The notes beneath the pieces are model-generated. The model was not told where the DNA came from. It saw only the letters and a list, made by a program, of their open reading frames with translations, and did no database searches. Shown one piece after another: positions 1 to 7,838 of a stretch of DNA of 27,946 bases. Where the stretch lies: the NCBI GenBank assembly GCA_017462125.1, contig JAFTRQ010000106.1:1-27946 (forward strand), given 5' to 3'. A program made the translations under genes and the position numbers. This DNA comes from Clostridia bacterium (GTDB lineage: Bacteria; Bacillota_A; Clostridia; Oscillospirales; CAG-272). How positions within the stretch are numbered: the first letter of the stretch is position 1; the number at the start of each line of letters is the position of its first letter.

Positions 1-234
1 TATGGTGTTACCGAATGGATGCGCACCACAGAATTTTTGGAAGATGAAATCGTGCTTACAGACCATACATCTGTAAGTAAACTCAAATACAGCAATATTA
101 AGAAAATAAAAGAGAAAAACAATATAGTTATGATTTTTATGAACAACAATATGGCTTTGCGGTTGTATAAAGATGCTTTTGTAGAAGGATCTTGGGAAGA
201 ATGCAAAGATAAAATCAAATCAATGACAAAATAA
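1..234 (+). CDS. YcxB-like protein, C-terminal part (cut by window edge)
   Basis: The reading frame is open from the first base, so the gene starts outside the window and the ATG at 19 is internal. About 77 residues are visible. They resemble the C-terminal half of the YcxB-like family, a small membrane-associated domain of unknown function: a segment for 'use this when', then a short lysine-rich turn, a hydrophobic strand, and an end of the type KDAFVEGSWEECKDKI, which matches the family's usual 'lysine-x-aromatic-x-x-G...F' ending. A hairpin terminator follows four bases after the stop codon. The family assignment rests on this short pattern only, and the membrane segments expected upstream are not in view. 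It could also be another small PH-like domain protein. Confidence 0.55.
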   Translation, partial: YGVTEWMRTTEFLEDEIVLTDHTSVSKLKYSNIKKIKEKNNIVMIFMNNNMALRLYKDAFVEGSWEECKDKIKSMTK

Positions 235-237
235 GAT

Positions 238-274
238 AACCCCGACAGACTTCATCAAAAAATCTGTCGGGGTT
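238..274. terminator. Hairpin terminator after the YcxB-like gene
   Basis: A perfect 12-base-pair stem (238-249 with 263-274) encloses a 13-base A-rich loop. It begins four bases after the stop codon of the left gene. The following T-tract is broken (acttatttgttt), so it is a moderate rather than strong intrinsic terminator. It also lies downstream of the minus-strand ABC operon and may serve both sides. Confidence 0.75.
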
Positions 275-305
275 ACTTATTTGTTTACAGCGTAGCATTT
301 TATCC

Positions 306-353
306 GTAGGGGAGACCTGCGGTCTCCCGCGGGCGAACGCAGTTCGCCCCTAC
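306..353. repeat. Palindromic mosaic repeat, two hairpin modules (REP-like)
   Basis: A 48-base unit begins GTAGGGG and ends CCCCTAC. It contains two perfect 8-base-pair hairpins with 3-base loops: GGGAGACC-TGC-GGTCTCCC (310-328) and GGGCGAAC-GCA-GTTCGCCC (331-349). It codes for nothing and lies between converging genes. A related element is at 27831-27946, and both are flanked by the same 12 bases (see that entry). The structure resembles REP/BIME-type dispersed intergenic repeats. Whether it is dispersed genome-wide cannot be seen here. Confidence 0.7.
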
Positions 354-418
354 CGTGTGTTAGGCAAATATTTTGTAATTTCTCCGCTAAGAACATCGCC
401 ACTTGCTCCCGTTCTTTT

Positions 419-1084
419 TTAATCTTCACTCCAAGCGCCGTCTCGCATTTTCAGGACGACGTCCGCCTTATCTGCTACCGCGCTGTCGTGTGTTACAATA
501 ATGACCGTTGCGCCGTCCCGATGGGCAAGATCGCGCAATATCTCAACTACGTTCTGCGTGTTTTTGCTGTCGAGGTTGCCCGTCGGCTCATCGGCAAGAA
601 TGATCTTGCTTCCCTGCGCCAGACACCGCGCGATGGCAACTCTCTGTTGCTCTCCGCCCGACAGATGAGCGGGCAAGCGGTTATCATAAGCCTCCACCAG
701 CTCCACGCGCTCACGCATTCGCTTTGCGATCTCTTCGGACTCCTTTTTGGGCACCTTTTTCAGCGTCAAAGGATACTGTATATTCTCGCTGACCGTCAGC
801 ATCGGAAAAAGATTATAATTCTGATAGATCACGGAGATCGCATCGCGACGCATCGTGTTGCGGTTCCACTCCCGTGTAGACCTGCCGTCAACCAATATCT
901 CACCCTCAGAAGGCAGATCCAACCCCGCCATTAAGGACAGCAGCGTGGTTTTTCCCGATCCGGATTTTCCGATAATGGCATAGATCTTGCCACTCTCAAA
1001 GTCATACGATACGTTATCAACCGCGCGAACGGTCTGATATTTGCCTCGATAGCTGTATGACACGTTTTTCAGTTGTATGCTCAT
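419..1084 (-). CDS. ABC transporter ATP-binding protein (LolD/MacB/FtsE type)
   Basis: This is the ATPase of a MacB-like export or envelope-acting ABC system; it binds and hydrolyses ATP in the cytoplasm to drive the two permeases encoded upstream. All motifs of the family are visible in the 221-residue product: Walker A GKSGSGKT (39-46), Q-loop Gln88, signature LSGGEQQR (141-148), Walker B IILADEP (161-167) and H-loop His199. The usual length for this subfamily is 220-240. The start was placed at 1084 because GGAG lies six bases before that ATG. The frame stays open to an unlikely TTG at 1135 that overlaps the permease gene, and another in-frame ATG is at 1096. It is the last gene of a three-gene minus-strand operon. 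The substrate is unknown. Confidence 0.92.
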   Translation of the reverse strand: MSIQLKNVSYSYRGKYQTVRAVDNVSYDFESGKIYAIIGKSGSGKTTLLSLMAGLDLPSEGEILVDGRSTREWNRNTMRRDAISVIYQNYNLFPMLTVSENIQYPLTLKKVPKKESEEIAKRMRERVELVEAYDNRLPAHLSGGEQQRVAIARCLAQGSKIILADEPTGNLDSKNTQNVVEILRDLAHRDGATVIIVTHDSAVADKADVVLKMRDGAWSED

Positions 1085-1131
1085 ATCAATCTCCATTCCG
1101 CCGCCTGCAGCGGCACAAAAACGACCGACCG

Positions 1132-2322
1132 TCAATCTTCCTTAATCGTTGTCAGAAGATTTTTTCTGAGAAATACGATCAGCGAAATACTCAAGCCAAC
1201 AAAATAGACCGCCAAAAACAGTCCCACTCTCCACACGGGTCTCCACAAGAAGAACGCTCCGCCAAAAAGCACACCCGCAAAGGCACAGATCATCTGCTCT
1301 AAAGCGAAATCGCGGAAGATCATACGGTCGGGCGTACCCATCGTTCTCATCAGCATGATCTCCTTTTTTCGCCTGTTGATCATCAGAAAGCCAACTAAAA
1401 ATCCTGCAGAAGCCGACAAAACGAACACAAGGACCGTACTGACCTTATTGATCATAATGTTGGTCTTCATAACCTCTCCCGCGTGGATCAGCGCGCTGTC
1501 GTCCACGTCCAGAGCATAAGGGTAGTAGAAATAATATGAATAATTCCACGGAACTCTCTCTGCCGTCAGGCTTGGCTCAACAAACCATTCGTCGACCCGC
1601 TCGCGAACCTTATCGAGCCAATCGTTATTGGCGACCGTTGCGCGAACCGAATCGGCATATATCGGCTTACCCAGATCCTTGTGGATCCGAAACATCGTGG
1701 AATACGGGCAATAAAAATCATCGCTGTCCAACGAATGCGTACCGATCACGCGGAATACGCGTTCAATACTGACACGGGGATAATAATCAAACTCGTTGTC
1801 GTAGGAAAGCGAGACGGTAAGCTGCGAGGCATTGCCGTTCTCGGACAGATATTTTTGCGGAACCACGACGTAAAGCTCCTCTCCCTCGCTGCTGAGAGCG
1901 GCGGCATCAAAGCCATCAAACCAAGTGATCGCTTCCTCGTCCTTGGCAAGCTCCTTGTCAAGCTCGGGCACCGAAAGTCCGATCAGGTTTTCAACGTCAA
2001 CAGCCGTGCCGTCCAAAGATGCGCCGTCTACGTTGGTCCTCAGCTTGATCTGCAGATCCTTCGTCAGGGTATTCATTGGTGCATCGGTAAATACCTTGAT
2101 CACCCAAGCAGGTAATTCAAGGTTGTCGGAGCGAATGCCTGTCAAGCTCTGAACCGTCATCGTCACGGGGATCGTCCGATACGCTTCCTCATACTTTTTT
2201 ATCTCGTTTTCGCTGGCGGCGTGCAATCCGCAAAGCGCCAGACTCATCAGTGCGGCAAACAAAAAAGCGCCAACGGTTGCCATTCTTCCGTTTTTCAATC
2301 TCTTGATAATGAAATTCAGCAT
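1132..2322 (-). CDS. ABC transporter permease, FtsX/MacB-like
   Basis: A 396-residue membrane subunit. It has one N-terminal transmembrane helix (about residues 14-34), a large predicted extracellular part of about 240 residues, and three C-terminal helices (from about residue 285). A cytoplasmic loop (INRRKKEIMLMRTMG) just before the third helix is the coupling region typical of FtsX-domain permeases. This one-plus-three topology is the MacB/FtsX plan, in which the outer domain and helices transmit force rather than form a classical import channel. The start at 2322 is chosen because GGAGGTGAGG sits just upstream; a GTG at 2334 in the same frame lacks such a site. It begins eight bases after the stop of the preceding permease, so the two are probably translationally coupled. 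The substrate cannot be told. Confidence 0.85.
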   Translation of the reverse strand: MLNFIIKRLKNGRMATVGAFLFAALMSLALCGLHAASENEIKKYEEAYRTIPVTMTVQSLTGIRSDNLELPAWVIKVFTDAPMNTLTKDLQIKLRTNVDGASLDGTAVDVENLIGLSVPELDKELAKDEEAITWFDGFDAAALSSEGEELYVVVPQKYLSENGNASQLTVSLSYDNEFDYYPRVSIERVFRVIGTHSLDSDDFYCPYSTMFRIHKDLGKPIYADSVRATVANNDWLDKVRERVDEWFVEPSLTAERVPWNYSYYFYYPYALDVDDSALIHAGEVMKTNIMINKVSTVLVFVLSASAGFLVGFLMINRRKKEIMLMRTMGTPDRMIFRDFALEQMICAFAGVLFGGAFFLWRPVWRVGLFLAVYFVGLSISLIVFLRKNLLTTIKED

Positions 2323-2330
2323 GATCAACC

Positions 2331-4373
2331 TCACCTCCGTTTGTCAAGTCCTCGGGTACGCGTCATAGGCACCGAGACCGCAACCACGGCTAACAACGAA
2401 ATAAACAGCTGGATCAGCGCGATCAGCACGAAATATCCAATATCCATTTCGATCTTCAAGCTTCCCGTGGCAGAATAGCTCATCAGCTCTACCACGCTCT
2501 CCCAAAGCAGCATTCCCACACCAAGTCCCAAAAGACTTCCCGGGATCAGAATACCCGCAGAGGATACGATCACGTGCCAAATTCTCTGCAATCGGTTACA
2601 GCCTAAGGAATCCATCGTATCAAGCTCCCTACCCTGTCTCAACGGGAACAGGAGCACGAACAGAGCCGTGACCACGCTCCACACCACAAATCCCAGAGGA
2701 ATGATCCTGTCTGCAGTATTTTCGTAATCCGCAAGGCTGTTTTCCATATCGGCATATCCGTTGTCGTCGAACAAAAGCTGTTCGTCAAAGCCTGCATCGG
2801 ATACTGCCAAAGCAAATTCCTCGAGGCATCCGTTTTTAATGACAAAGGAACGGAATAATCCTCCGTGGCTGTGTTCCTCCGTTACGTCAATTACACCCTG
2901 AGGAACAAAGACCGTATTGGGCGTGAAGCCGTAAAAGTCCTCCTCAGAGGAGCTCCATTCCTCGCTTTTTCGGTAAAGCCCCACCACCGTATACTCCTCA
3001 CTATCCGAAAGAGGCGTGGTTTCGGGATCGTAGAATGCCGCAGAAGGATTGGTTACACCCTCCCCGTCCGAAAGGATCGATTCCATAGGGAGCTCTACGT
3101 TTTTTTCATAGTACGACAAGCTGATCTTATCTCCGACGGAGATACCGTTCAAGCGGGCAACCGTCTCGGAAATAATGCAGACCCTCGCGCCCGACGCAAT
3201 ATCCTCGTCGGAAAAGTCAGCGCCCTCCACGATTTTTGCGTTTCCGCGCGCAAAATGGGTCAACTCGTTCATTGTGTTAACGCTGATAACGGGAAACGTA
3301 CCGTAACTCAGCTTCAAGGTGTCAACAATCTTTTTCCATTCAGCTCCCGCTTCACTCGCAAGGAACTGCTCTGCCGTGCCGTCAAGACGTGCAATGAATG
3401 GATTCCCGTACTTCGCCGCATACTCCTCAGCCGTGTATTCCTTCGGATTGCCCTTCAGGTCCACAAAGCTTGTACCCGAAACAGGCCTTTTCACACCGTT
3501 TTCATCCACTCGGTATTCAACCGTAAGGGCTTCAGCCAAATTCGTCAGCTTAAAGCTCACCGTACGGTACATATCGTGCTGTGACGCGGTAATGCCCGTA
3601 ATCAGATGTCCAAACCGAATCTTGGCCACGTACTGATTGCGCCCATTGCGGTAAGTCTCATATTTGCTATGATCAAAGGCCTCGTAAAGCTCGGTATTCT
3701 TGCTCTGCGCCAGCATATTTCTCAACAGATAGTCATTATCAACGTAATCCGTGCCATAAACCAGATAGCGCTGACCGATCTGCAGATCAAGAGCCTCCAG
3801 CGCGGCCTCGTCGGCAACCTCCAGCGTCATCTTCACCGTAAATCCCGTAGGGTCGGAATAATTCTCCTGTAGCGCGATCACGCTGTCGACCCTGCCGGTC
3901 AGTGCAACACGGATCCCCTCAAACACACTTTCTCCGTTCCAAGCGGGCGCTTCATCGGGAACGATAAAGGAGTCCTCCTGTACGGGAACGATGCTCTCAA
4001 GGGTGATCTCAAACACCACTCTGTCATAGGGCTTATACGAAAACCCTTTATAGCTGTCGTAGTGAATGTAGTCGGTAAAATTGTCGGCAGTAAGACCGCC
4101 AATATATGCCGACGCAAATCCGGGAGACGAAATAGACGTGATAACGTCGGGATTCTCTTTCGCATATTCAACGATCCATCTGTCTGCGGCGGCGCCGTAT
4201 ACGTCTGACGGGAATGCCAAGGTGATAAACTTATCGTCAAGTCCCTCCTGCGCAACTCCCGCCGAAAAGCTCTGACCCAAGCAAACACAAAGGACCGCCA
4301 CGGAAAGGGCGATCAGCAATATTCCTAAAATCCATCGCGTCGGCTGACGCCAAACCTGCCTGATGCTTTTCAT
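2331..4373 (-). CDS. ABC transporter permease with very large ectodomain, FtsX/MacB-like
   Basis: First gene of the ABC operon; 680 residues. One transmembrane helix is at about 13-35, followed by roughly 520 residues predicted outside the membrane, then three C-terminal helices. The loop LRQGRELDTMDSLGCN just after the second helix is the FtsX-type coupling segment. The start ATG has AGGAGG eight bases upstream. The ectodomain is about twice as long as in its partner permease, so the pair would be an asymmetric heterodimer. Similar pairs in Firmicutes export antimicrobial peptides or lipids or act as sensors, but no regulator or two-component system is present here to support a bacitracin-type role. 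The family is well supported; the function is unknown. Confidence 0.83.
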   Translation of the reverse strand: MKSIRQVWRQPTRWILGILLIALSVAVLCVCLGQSFSAGVAQEGLDDKFITLAFPSDVYGAAADRWIVEYAKENPDVITSISSPGFASAYIGGLTADNFTDYIHYDSYKGFSYKPYDRVVFEITLESIVPVQEDSFIVPDEAPAWNGESVFEGIRVALTGRVDSVIALQENYSDPTGFTVKMTLEVADEAALEALDLQIGQRYLVYGTDYVDNDYLLRNMLAQSKNTELYEAFDHSKYETYRNGRNQYVAKIRFGHLITGITASQHDMYRTVSFKLTNLAEALTVEYRVDENGVKRPVSGTSFVDLKGNPKEYTAEEYAAKYGNPFIARLDGTAEQFLASEAGAEWKKIVDTLKLSYGTFPVISVNTMNELTHFARGNAKIVEGADFSDEDIASGARVCIISETVARLNGISVGDKISLSYYEKNVELPMESILSDGEGVTNPSAAFYDPETTPLSDSEEYTVVGLYRKSEEWSSSEEDFYGFTPNTVFVPQGVIDVTEEHSHGGLFRSFVIKNGCLEEFALAVSDAGFDEQLLFDDNGYADMENSLADYENTADRIIPLGFVVWSVVTALFVLLFPLRQGRELDTMDSLGCNRLQRIWHVIVSSAGILIPGSLLGLGVGMLLWESVVELMSYSATGSLKIEMDIGYFVLIALIQLFISLLAVVAVSVPMTRTRGLDKRR

Positions 4374-4390
4374 CCAAGCGCCTCCTATCG

Positions 4391-4440
4391 GTATTACAAT
4401 ACAATACTGTCATTATATCACAAGCGGTAACCGTTGTCAA
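4391..4440 (-). promoter_or_regulatory. Consensus sigma-A promoter of the ABC operon, with downstream inverted repeat
   Basis: Read on the minus strand: -35 TTGACA (4435-4440), a 17-base spacer, and -10 TATAAT (4412-4417), both perfect matches. Just downstream, in the region where transcription should begin, an inverted repeat GTATT-N7-AATAC spans 4391-4407 and could be an operator. Such a perfect promoter on an exporter would normally need a repressor; none is encoded next to it. Confidence 0.85.
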
Positions 4441-4656
4441 GGAAAGGTTGCTCAACACAATAGGCCTACGCATTCCGCCCTTATACTCCAAGCCGCCTAT
4501 CCTCACCTAACACGCACTAAAATACAAATGAATAATTCATTGTAGCATATTTTCGCAGGATTTGCAAGAAATACCGCAAAAATTTGACCGAGACTGCATA
4601 CAATTTGCAAAAACTTCATATTTCTCTGTCAAATATAAACTTTTTTAAAAATCCTA
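4441..4656. other. Gene-free AT-rich spacer between divergent units
   Basis: The spacer between the ABC operon (start 4373) and the acyltransferase gene (start 4734) is about 360 bases long. Apart from the two divergent promoters at its ends, it holds no open frame with a ribosome site, no hairpin terminator and no clear repeat. Confidence 0.6.
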
Positions 4657-4685
4657 TTGATTTTTGTGAAAAAACATTGTATAAT
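4657..4685 (+). promoter_or_regulatory. Sigma-A promoter of the acyltransferase gene
   Basis: -35 TTGATT (4657-4662), 17-base spacer, -10 TATAAT (4680-4685), ending 48 bases before the start codon. A GGAG ribosome site is at 4719-4722. Confidence 0.8.
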
Positions 4686-4733
4686 GAACCGAATGTGCTC
4701 TTTTTAAATCAAAAATACGGAGAATTACAGTAA

Positions 4734-6002
4734 ATGGACGTTAATTACAAAAATCCCAAGCGATATAAAACCGCAAAATACCCGATCCGTCAGCCGATCT
4801 ATCTGACCTGGCTTATTCAGGTGCTGTCCGCGATCCTGACAGCGGGCAAGAAAAAGGAGATCGTGCAGATCGGTATGGAAGAATTGAAGCCTCCATATCT
4901 TCTTTTCTCAAATCATATGTCCTTTATCGATTTTGAGCTGATCTCCCACGGAACCTACCCTCAGCGGGTCAATAATGTGGTCAACATCGACGGCTATTAT
5001 ATGCGCCCTTGGCTGATGGAATGGATCGGAGCGATCTGTACCCGTAAATTCACCACCGATTTTCATCTTGTAAAGTCGATCAAAAAGGTCACCTCGCGAG
5101 GCGACGTTCTCTGTATGTACCCCGAGGCGCGCTATTCTCCCTGCGGCATCACGTCTTACCTTCCCGACTCTCTGGGCTCGCTTGTAAAAATGAACAAGGT
5201 CCCCGTGGTAGTGGCGATCCATCACGGCAACCATCTCCATTCCCCCGTATGGAACGTTAAAAAGAAGCGCAAGGTACCGCTCCGCACCGAAATGAAGCTC
5301 CTTCTCACCGCCGAGCAGGTAAAGGAAATGACGGCGGAGGAGATAAACGTCGCTTTGAAGGAAGCCTTCGTTTACGACGAATACAAATACCAAAAGGACA
5401 ACGGCATTCTCATCACCGAGCCCTATCGCGCCGAGGGATTGCATAAGGTGCTCTATCAATGCCCCCACTGCATGACCGAATCAAAAATGAACTCCAAGGG
5501 AACGGAGATCTTCTGCGAGGAATGCGGCAAGCGTTGGAATCTGAACGAGGACGGCACGCTGTCAGCCCTAGAGGGCGAGACCGAGTTTTCTCACGTTCCT
5601 CATTGGTTTGAATGGCAACGGGAGCAGGTGCGCCTACAGATCGTAAACGGCACTTACTCCTTCACCGACGAGGTGGACGTCTATTCCATGCCCCGTTGCT
5701 ACCGTTTTATGCCCTTAGGCAAGGCCACGCTGTCTCACGATCCCGAAAACGGCTTCACCCTGACGGGATTCTACCGCGGCAAGCCCTACGAGATCCGTCG
5801 CACACCGTTGCAAAGCAACAGCCTGCACGTCGAATATAGCTTTCCTCACATCAAGCCCTTTGACTGTGTGGATATCTCGACCGAGAACGATTCCTTCTAC
5901 TGCTATCCCTCTAAGGAAAACGTGATCACAAAGCTTGCTTTTGCCACCGAGGAGATCTATAAGCTCAGATATGCCGAAAGCAGAAGTGCCAAAACGGTGT
6001 GA
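4734..6002 (+). CDS. PlsC-like acyltransferase with zinc ribbon and extra C-terminal domain
   Basis: A 422-residue protein whose N-terminal part is a lysophospholipid/glycerolipid acyltransferase. It has the catalytic HX4D motif (His61-Asp66 in NHMSFIDF) and the second acceptor-binding motif in the form PEARYSPCG (130-138), in place of the usual EGTRS. The enzyme would transfer an acyl chain to a glycerolipid or similar acceptor at the inner face of the membrane. Unlike the normal 200-250-residue PlsC, it continues into a four-cysteine zinc ribbon (CPHC 243-246, CEEC 261-264) and about 140 further residues of predicted beta structure that I do not recognise. It is probably a single-gene unit. 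No terminator was seen between it and the LemA unit. The acceptor substrate is unknown. Confidence 0.82.
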   Translation: MDVNYKNPKRYKTAKYPIRQPIYLTWLIQVLSAILTAGKKKEIVQIGMEELKPPYLLFSNHMSFIDFELISHGTYPQRVNNVVNIDGYYMRPWLMEWIGAICTRKFTTDFHLVKSIKKVTSRGDVLCMYPEARYSPCGITSYLPDSLGSLVKMNKVPVVVAIHHGNHLHSPVWNVKKKRKVPLRTEMKLLLTAEQVKEMTAEEINVALKEAFVYDEYKYQKDNGILITEPYRAEGLHKVLYQCPHCMTESKMNSKGTEIFCEECGKRWNLNEDGTLSALEGETEFSHVPHWFEWQREQVRLQIVNGTYSFTDEVDVYSMPRCYRFMPLGKATLSHDPENGFTLTGFYRGKPYEIRRTPLQSNSLHVEYSFPHIKPFDCVDISTENDSFYCYPSKENVITKLAFATEEIYKLRYAESRSAKTV

Positions 6003-6017
6003 TGTTGATTATTTTTC

Positions 6018-6070
6018 TTGACAAAATTCCGCATATGTGATACAATTTTATTGTACGCATATGCGGAATT
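6018..6070 (+). promoter_or_regulatory. Promoter embedded in a 46-base palindrome, upstream of the LemA operon
   Basis: -35 TTGACA (6018-6023), 17-base spacer, -10 TACAAT (6041-6046). A perfect 13-base inverted repeat, AATTCCGCATATG (6025-6037) and CATATGCGGAATT (6058-6070), brackets the -10. Between the arms, TACAAT (6041-6046) pairs with ATTGTA (6050-6055) around a TTT loop, so the palindrome is nearly continuous from 6025 to 6070. A dimeric or tetrameric repressor bound here would cover the promoter core. The promoter is convincing; the operator role is inferred from position. Confidence 0.8.
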
Positions 6071-6089
6071 GGTTTTCTGAGGAGGGTAT

Positions 6090-7814
6090 ATGAACGAACA
6101 GCTTCTGGAACCGGTAAAATTTTATGAAAATACAGGAAAAAGACTTCACGAAAATAACGCAAAGGAATTCTACGAGGAGCTATTGAAAAGATCAGGCGTC
6201 AGCGAAGAAGAAAATCGCGCCACTGTCAAGCTGTATGATGCGGAGCAGGCGATGGCCGATCAGGTGCATAAAAAACTGAAGAAATACAAGGCTCTCCGCG
6301 TTTTTCTGATCATTCTCGCGGTGATCGGCGGCATTTTGGCTTTGTGCGGTGTGTTCTGTCTTCTCGCAGCAAACGTAATGACGGGAATCGTTCTCGCTGT
6401 AATCGGTGTCGCGATGCTGATCGTATGCCCAATCGTCATCAAGAAAAAGCTGAAGCCCTTGATCAACAGCACGGGCGAGATCTTGGAAAAGCATCAGCAA
6501 AAGGCGGCGGAGCTGCTTCAGCAGGCGCAGGCGCAGGTCGCTCCCCTTCTCGCCCTCTTTACGGAGGATGACGCAGTCCGTCTTGTGGAAAAGACGGTCC
6601 CCGACTTCTCCTTCGATCCCCGATTCACCCGATCCAACGAATCGTTTTTTGTTGACAAGCACGACTTCTGCGATATGTCCACCGCAGAAACCTCTACTGT
6701 CAACACGCTGTCGGGCAGGCTGGCGGGCAATCCCTTCCTGTTCTGTCGCCGCAAAATACACGAAATGGGCACCTACACCTATCACGGAACGCTGACGATC
6801 TCGTGGACGGAAACGACCTGCGACAGCAAAGGAAACTTGCAAACGAGACGGCGCACGCAAACGCTTCACGCCTCTCTTACCAAGCCCAAGCCCTATTATC
6901 ATCAAAGCACCTCGCTCTATTTCGGCTCTCAAGCCGCTCCCGATCTTTCCTTCAGCCGTGAGCCGCAGGACACCGAGGAGCTGACCGAAAAGCAGATCGA
7001 AAAGAAGGTCCGCAAGGGCGAGAAAAAGCTAAAGAAGCATTCGGAAAAGGCGCTTGAGGAGGGAAAGAATTTTCAGGAGATGGCAAACACGGAATTTGAG
7101 GTTCTCTTTGGAGCGCTCAACCGTGACCATGAGGTACAGTTCCGCCTTCTCTTCACTCCCTTGGCACAGCGCAATATGATCGAGCTCGTCACAGATAAAG
7201 ACGCTTACGGCGACGATTTTTATTTCGAAAAGCGACGCCGCTTCAACATCATCGAATCCGAGCATTCCGAATCCTGGAATCTCAGCACCTCCCCCTCCAA
7301 CTACTATTCCCACGACGTTGACGTCATCCGCAAAAAATTCGTTGACTTCAATAACGAGTTTTTCAAGATCCTGTTTTTTGACTTCGCGCCTCTGTTATCG
7401 ATCCCTGCTTACGTAGAGGAGCCCTGTGCCTCCCTTGAGGATATCGAGGACTACGATTGCAACTACACGTACTATGAGCACGAGGTTATGGCAAATGCCA
7501 TAGATCGGCGACACTTTGTACACGAAAGAACCGCTACCGATGCAATTCTAAAGGTAGGAAAAGCCACCAAGCATAACAAAGCAGACGTCGTAGCCGTCAC
7601 CGCATACTCCTATGCCACCGAGGGTAGAGTCGATTTCGTACCCGTGCGCGGCGGAGACGGACGGATTCACGGAGTTCCGGTTCATTGGACCGAGTACATA
7701 CCGCTCCGCAAAACCACCAATATGGAAATTATGCCGTCTCAAAGCAATGACCGACAAAATAACACACCAATCAGCGCCTTCTTCCACGGTATGGTAGCAA
7801 GGCCTTTGGAATAA
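6090..7814 (+). CDS. Membrane protein of unknown function, LemA partner (possibly DUF3137-like)
   Basis: A 574-residue protein with no family I can name with certainty. After a charged N-terminal 65 residues come two adjacent transmembrane helices (about 68-93 and 96-117), a heptad-like Gln/Ala-rich stretch (130-150), a large soluble region with two beta-rich parts, and a Lys/Glu-rich helix (about 297-325). The segment around 335-362 (FEVLFGALNRD, FRLLFTPLAQ) and the two-helix start resemble DUF3137-type proteins, which are known to sit beside LemA. A strong GAGGAGG ribosome site precedes the start. It is the first gene of the unit and ends 24 bases before the LemA gene. No catalytic motif was found. 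The repeated HNKADVVAVTAYSYATEG-type strands near the C-terminus suggest a folded, not merely structural, domain. Confidence 0.75.
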   Translation: MNEQLLEPVKFYENTGKRLHENNAKEFYEELLKRSGVSEEENRATVKLYDAEQAMADQVHKKLKKYKALRVFLIILAVIGGILALCGVFCLLAANVMTGIVLAVIGVAMLIVCPIVIKKKLKPLINSTGEILEKHQQKAAELLQQAQAQVAPLLALFTEDDAVRLVEKTVPDFSFDPRFTRSNESFFVDKHDFCDMSTAETSTVNTLSGRLAGNPFLFCRRKIHEMGTYTYHGTLTISWTETTCDSKGNLQTRRRTQTLHASLTKPKPYYHQSTSLYFGSQAAPDLSFSREPQDTEELTEKQIEKKVRKGEKKLKKHSEKALEEGKNFQEMANTEFEVLFGALNRDHEVQFRLLFTPLAQRNMIELVTDKDAYGDDFYFEKRRRFNIIESEHSESWNLSTSPSNYYSHDVDVIRKKFVDFNNEFFKILFFDFAPLLSIPAYVEEPCASLEDIEDYDCNYTYYEHEVMANAIDRRHFVHERTATDAILKVGKATKHNKADVVAVTAYSYATEGRVDFVPVRGGDGRIHGVPVHWTEYIPLRKTTNMEIMPSQSNDRQNNTPISAFFHGMVARPLE

Positions 7815-7838
7815 ACTATTATCAGGAGGATAATTATT

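Noticed and set aside
2865..3584. A 239-codon plus-strand frame opposite the large ABC permease
   Set aside because: It is a shadow of the permease gene, with an Arg/His-rich product and no start context.
419..4373. A bacitracin-type resistance module (BceAB-like)
   Set aside because: BceB is a single ten-helix permease and comes with a two-component system. Here there are two permeases of four helices each and no sensor kinase or response regulator.
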